Assembly (NCBI GenBank): GCA_902785075.1
Contig: CACZXN010000020.1
Coordinates: 1-35,842 of the forward strand
Direction of reading: 5' to 3'
DNA: 35,842 nt
From: an uncultured Bacteroidales bacterium
Lineage (GTDB): Bacteria; Bacteroidota; Bacteroidia; Bacteroidales; Bacteroidaceae
A model generated the notes under the pieces. The model was not told the DNA's origin. It did not search any database and saw only the letters and a program-made list of their open reading frames with translations. Within the stretch, counting starts at the first letter, position 1. Each line of letters starts with the position of its first letter. The translations under genes were made by a program, and so were the position numbers. Of this stretch, positions 32,003-35,842 are shown piece after piece.

Positions 32003-34189
32003 ATGAGCAAGCTGAGATTTGACGTTGTACAAGATGCCTTCAAGAAGAAGGCTTTGAGGGTAAATGCTCCTAAAGAGCGTCCTTCGAAATATTTCGGAGA
32101 ATTGGTGTTCAACCGCGAAAAGATGCGTCATTATCTGGATGTCTCTACCTATAATGATTTGGTAGATTGCATCGATAACGGACAACCGCTTGATAGGGCA
32201 ATTGCCGATAAGGTAGCCGAAGGGATGAAGACTTGGGCGATGGAGTGTGGGGTAACGCATGTCACCCACTGGTTCCAACCCCTCACAGAGGGAACAGCCG
32301 AAAAGCATGATGCCTTTATGGAATACGATAAGAAAGGCGGCATGATTGAACAGTTCGACGGTAAGTCACTTAGTCAGCAGGAACCTGATGCCAGTTCGTT
32401 TCCAAACGGAGGCATACGTGCCACCTTCGAAGCACGGGGTTATACGGCTTGGGATCCAACATCGCCTGTGTTCATTCAGGACGACACACTCTGCATACCT
32501 ACCGTGTTTATTTCCTACACGGGTGAGGCACTCGACTACAAGACTCCGCTGAAGAAGTCAATCAAGGCAGTCAACGATGCAGCTGTGGCTGTATGTAAGC
32601 TTTTCGACCCGAAGGTGCGTAAGGTCTTCTCGTATCTCGGATGGGAACAAGAGTATTTCTTGGTTGACGAGGATCTCTATGCTGCCCGTCCCGACCTCAT
32701 GCTTACAGGTCGTACCCTCATGGGACACGAATCATCAAAGAATCAGCAGCTGGACGACCACTACTTCGGAGCCATCCCTTCGCGTGTGATGGAGTTCATG
32801 AAGGAAGTTGAGATAGAGGGCTACCGTCATGGTATTCCTTTGAAAACCCGTCACAACGAGGTGGCACCCAATCAGTTTGAGTTGGCTCCTATCTATGGAG
32901 AGACCAACCTGTCGAACGACCAGAACCAGATGATTATGAATCTGATGAATAACATCGCCCGCAAGCACGGCTTTGTACTTCTGCTCCACGAGAAACCCTT
33001 TGCAGGCATCAACGGAAGCGGTAAGCACAACAACTGGTCGCTCGGTACCGATACCGGAACCCTGCTGCTTGCTCCAGGTAAGGATGCGATGGGCAACCTC
33101 CAGTTCGTCACCTTCTTCGTCAATGTGCTTGTAGCCGTTCAGAAGCATAACGCCCTGCTCAAGGCATCTATCGCTACCGCAACCAACGCTCACCGCTTGG
33201 GAGCCAACGAAGCCCCTCCTGCCATCATATCCTCTTTCTTGGGACACACCATGACGAACGTGCTGCGTAAGCTGCTCGAAGTACCGTCCGACACACCGAT
33301 CGAGATAGCAGGCAAGAAAGGAGCATCAGTAGGATTGGTCGAGATACCCGAGATATTCATTGACAACACTGACCGCAACCGCACCTCTCCGTTTGCCTTC
33401 ACCGGCAACCGCTTTGAATTCCGAGCCGTAGGTTCGAGTGCCAACTGTGCAGGAGCCATGACTACGCTCAACGCAGCAGTAGCCGATCAGCTCGTCGCCT
33501 TCAAGACGCTCGTCGATCAAGAGATGTCAGCAGGCAAACCCATGAACATCGCAGTGATGGACACACTGAAACCCATGATAGCCAGTATCATCGACACCGT
33601 TTGCTTCGACGGAAACGGTTATACCGATGAGTGGAAGGCTGAAGCCCAGCGTCGAGGATTGGATACTGAGACTTGTGTGCCACGCATGTTCAAGGAGTTT
33701 ACCAAACCCGAAACGATTGAAATGTTCGCCCGTACGGGTGTCTATACAAAAGCAGAACTCGAAGCTCGCAACGAAGTGAAGTGGGAGACTTACACGAAGA
33801 AAGTGCAGATTGAGGCACGCGTCATGGGACGTATGGCCATCAACCACATCATCCCTGCAGCCCTTGCCTACAAGAGTCGTCTGCTTGGAATCATCACCCA
33901 GTTGAAAGCCGTCTATCCCGATGACTTTACGACGATGGCTGCTACCGAATTGGATTTGCTACAGAAGATAACGACGTTGATAGAGGACATCCGCACCAAG
34001 TGTGCAGCGATGGTCGAAGCGCGCAAGGCAGCCAACAAGATCGAGGATGAGTACGCGAAAGCCCTTGCTTACTACGACATAGCCGAGTCGCTCTTCGCCA
34101 TCCGTCGCCCCATCGATAAGCTTGAAGAAGTGGTTGATAACGACCTCTGGCCGCTTCCCAAGTATCGTGAACTGCTGTTCATCAACTAA
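32003..34189 (+). CDS. glnN: Glutamine synthetase type III
   Basis: Joins ammonia to glutamate using ATP; the main ammonia-assimilating enzyme in many Bacteroidales. 728 residues from the ATG at 32003 is the long GSIII form. Typical blocks are visible: the N-terminal FGELVFNREKMRHYL, the catalytic WEQEYFLVDEDLY with acidic metal ligands, RHNEVAPNQFELAPIY, the ATP/metal site GKHNNWSLGTDTG, and NRTSPFAFTGNRFEFRAVGS with the substrate arginines. The frame extends eight codons further upstream, but those overlap the -7 promoter box, so the later ATG is right. It is followed after 52 bases by the PAP2 gene with no terminator between, so read-through is possible. Confidence 0.96.
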   Translation: MSKLRFDVVQDAFKKKALRVNAPKERPSKYFGELVFNREKMRHYLDVSTYNDLVDCIDNGQPLDRAIADKVAEGMKTWAMECGVTHVTHWFQPLTEGTAEKHDAFMEYDKKGGMIEQFDGKSLSQQEPDASSFPNGGIRATFEARGYTAWDPTSPVFIQDDTLCIPTVFISYTGEALDYKTPLKKSIKAVNDAAVAVCKLFDPKVRKVFSYLGWEQEYFLVDEDLYAARPDLMLTGRTLMGHESSKNQQLDDHYFGAIPSRVMEFMKEVEIEGYRHGIPLKTRHNEVAPNQFELAPIYGETNLSNDQNQMIMNLMNNIARKHGFVLLLHEKPFAGINGSGKHNNWSLGTDTGTLLLAPGKDAMGNLQFVTFFVNVLVAVQKHNALLKASIATATNAHRLGANEAPPAIISSFLGHTMTNVLRKLLEVPSDTPIEIAGKKGASVGLVEIPEIFIDNTDRNRTSPFAFTGNRFEFRAVGSSANCAGAMTTLNAAVADQLVAFKTLVDQEMSAGKPMNIAVMDTLKPMIASIIDTVCFDGNGYTDEWKAEAQRRGLDTETCVPRMFKEFTKPETIEMFARTGVYTKAELEARNEVKWETYTKKVQIEARVMGRMAINHIIPAALAYKSRLLGIITQLKAVYPDDFTTMAATELDLLQKITTLIEDIRTKCAAMVEARKAANKIEDEYAKALAYYDIAESLFAIRRPIDKLEEVVDNDLWPLPKYRELLFIN

Positions 34190-34241
34190 GGATTGAGTTT
34201 AATTATCATTGTACGAACCACCCTAATTTAAGAGATTGAAT

Positions 34242-35842
34242 ATGAAACAAAATTTACTATGGATGTGTGCTGCCCTCCTGATGCTATGCGGCATTAGCCT
34301 TTCTGCATATGCAGATGAAATACTACCAGTACGCGACCTCACCATTACCGTTCCACAGTTGGATTCGCGAGTGGTGTTTGGCGCAAAAGCCCGTCATCAA
34401 GCAGCTCCCGAAGCACCAATTCTGAAGAGTGAACGTCAAGAAATGGCTGGCGTAACAAGTATGACAGGAATGGATACGAAGCCATTCACGTTTACCTGGA
34501 TGCGAACCAATCCCGATGTCAAACCCTATAAGTTCATGAACGACCTCACCTTTGCCGGAGTACCCCTCTTTGTGGCTGGTATCATTGCGAAGGGCGAGAA
34601 GAAGTCGTTCCGTCAGAACACCAAGGACAACCGTCACACCCTGCTCACCGACTTCAAGACAGGTATCGACGACTATACCCAGTTCTTCGGACCTGCTATG
34701 ACCGTCGGATTGAAACTGGCAGGAGTCGAAGGACGTTCCGATTGGGGGCGCTTCCTTGCAAGCACAGCGATGTCTTACGGATTGATGGCAGGTTTCGTCA
34801 ACAGCATCAAATACACCGCCAAGGAGATGCGTCCCGATGGAAGTACAGCCAACTCATGGCCTTCTGGTCATACAGCAACCGCTTTCGTAGGAGCAACCAT
34901 CCTGCATAAAGAATATGGATTGACCCGTTCACCCTGGTACTCAGTAGCTGGCTACGGAGTAGCTACAGCTACAGGAGTAATGCGTGTGCTCAACAACCGT
35001 CACTGGGTATCCGATGTGCTCTCTGGAGCCGGTATCGGTATCATGTCGGGCGAATTGGCCTATGCTTTCAGCGACCTCATCTTCAAGCATCGAGGACTCT
35101 TGAGAGGCGACATCAGTAGCGATAAGAGCATCATCTACAACCCCTCGTTCTTCTCCGTATCCATGGGTCTCGGTTTCGGTTCCAAGAACTTAGACTTTGA
35201 CATGTCGAAGTTCGAACTCACCGACTTTGATGGTGATAATGTGCTCAACATCAGGTTCGGAACATCCACAGCCGTAGGAGTCGAAGGAGCCTACTTCTTC
35301 AACAAATACCTCGGATTGGGAGGACGTCTGCGTGTCAATAGTTCGCCAATCAAGGGTTGGGACGGTATCGAATCCTATGCATGGAACGACCTGATTGAAG
35401 GACTCTATGGCGATGATTACGATACAGATGCCGACTTCCGCACATTCATCGACGGAGATAACAATGGAGGACCATTGATCCAAGATGCCAGTTTCACCAT
35501 CAAGAGCGACCACCTCACTGAGTTTGCTGCCGATCTTGGAGTATATTTCAATCTGCCACTCTCACGTCGTTTCGCCCTTGGTTCCAAGCTACTATTTGGA
35601 CGCAGCATCATGCAAGAGGTTGACTTGAATGCAACTGCAACAGGAGGAAAACGACTCTTTGACATCACAACAGTCATCGATGATGATGACGAGAAAATTT
35701 ACACGAACTCAATTCCAGTACCAGGAACATACACAAGCGAATGGGATTACTTCACACTTGGAGGAAACAACACCTTTAAGGTAGGTACAGGTATCTCGCT
35801 GACCTACGCATACAAGGAAAACTATGCATGGCGTTTGTTCCT
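34242..35842 (+). CDS. PAP2-type phosphatase fused to a barrel-like domain (partial)
   Basis: The frame opens with an ATG at 34242 and runs without a stop to the window edge (533 complete codons). A signal peptide (MKQNLLWMCAALLMLCGISL, ending near AYA) is followed by a PAP2 acid phosphatase domain with all three motifs: Lys190-x6-Arg197-Pro198 (KYTAKEMRP), PSGH (207-210), and Arg248 with His254 and Asp258 (RVLNNRHWVSD). Such enzymes remove phosphate from lipids such as lipid A or undecaprenyl pyrophosphate on the periplasmic side. From about residue 290 the sequence becomes alternating strands (FSVSMGLGFGSKN, STAVGVEGAYFFNKYLGLGG), like an outer-membrane barrel. The exact substrate and the C-terminus are not visible. 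Confidence 0.88.
   Translation, partial: MKQNLLWMCAALLMLCGISLSAYADEILPVRDLTITVPQLDSRVVFGAKARHQAAPEAPILKSERQEMAGVTSMTGMDTKPFTFTWMRTNPDVKPYKFMNDLTFAGVPLFVAGIIAKGEKKSFRQNTKDNRHTLLTDFKTGIDDYTQFFGPAMTVGLKLAGVEGRSDWGRFLASTAMSYGLMAGFVNSIKYTAKEMRPDGSTANSWPSGHTATAFVGATILHKEYGLTRSPWYSVAGYGVATATGVMRVLNNRHWVSDVLSGAGIGIMSGELAYAFSDLIFKHRGLLRGDISSDKSIIYNPSFFSVSMGLGFGSKNLDFDMSKFELTDFDGDNVLNIRFGTSTAVGVEGAYFFNKYLGLGGRLRVNSSPIKGWDGIESYAWNDLIEGLYGDDYDTDADFRTFIDGDNNGGPLIQDASFTIKSDHLTEFAADLGVYFNLPLSRRFALGSKLLFGRSIMQEVDLNATATGGKRLFDITTVIDDDDEKIYTNSIPVPGTYTSEWDYFTLGGNNTFKVGTGISLTYAYKENYAWRLF

Overview
The window is chromosomal DNA from a Bacteroidales bacterium, most likely Prevotella-like. The evidence is the Bacteroidota promoter (TTG, 19-20 bases, TAnnTTTG) found repeatedly in intergenic DNA, the lipoproteins, a type III glutamine synthetase, a stand-alone AICAR transformylase, an outer-membrane barrel with a carboxypeptidase-regulatory-like plug, the gene orders hpt-adk-obgE-pgeF and bamD-rpoZ-DUF4293, and a 33-residue 'smalltalk'-type protein. 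No phage, integrase, CRISPR array, tRNA or rRNA was seen.

Layout. 1-480: hairpins, a 7-base tandem array and the 33-residue protein. 485-3279 (minus): AICAR transformylase, a 67-residue basic protein and serS. 3493-4839 (plus): an unrecognised, highly charged protein that meets pgeF tail to tail. 4842-7988 (minus): hpt, adk, obgE, pgeF, read in that order from one promoter. 8136-12212 (plus): bamD, rpoZ, DUF4293, nitroreductase, DUF2520 Rossmann protein, KdsC-like phosphatase and maf. 12213-13180: non-coding, with a well-delimited structured RNA (promoter, nested long-range stems, terminator) that may be the Bacteroidales 6S-like RNA. 13181-13756: a lipoprotein.

13914-20498 (plus) is the most unusual part. 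It carries a VanZ-like membrane protein, a membrane-anchored CbxX/CfxQ-type AAA+ ATPase, a 1222-residue double sensor-kinase protein, a response regulator and a half-length AbgT-like membrane protein. In the double kinase the front half has an intact ATP-binding domain but no visible phospho-accepting histidine. The rear half has a histidine box but a degenerate ATPase. An internal signal-peptide-like segment suggests that two genes were fused. The regulator overlaps the AbgT-like gene by 11 bases.

20556-23504: a GH127-type beta-L-arabinofuranosidase, closed by a very strong hairpin. 23754-27597: gyrA and a secreted TPR protein. 27598-28539: an intergenic region full of repeats, including short hairpins, one copy of a dispersed 52-bp element whose other copy (inverted, 88% identical) lies at 13008-13059, and a 34-bp inverted repeat around an AT-rich core. 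28540-31725 (minus): a large outer-membrane barrel protein with Gly-rich segments. 32003-34189 (plus): glutamine synthetase III. 34242-end: a PAP2 phosphatase fused to a barrel-like domain, cut by the window edge.

Short tandem arrays of 7-9 bases recur at gene boundaries across the window, several of them touching promoters.
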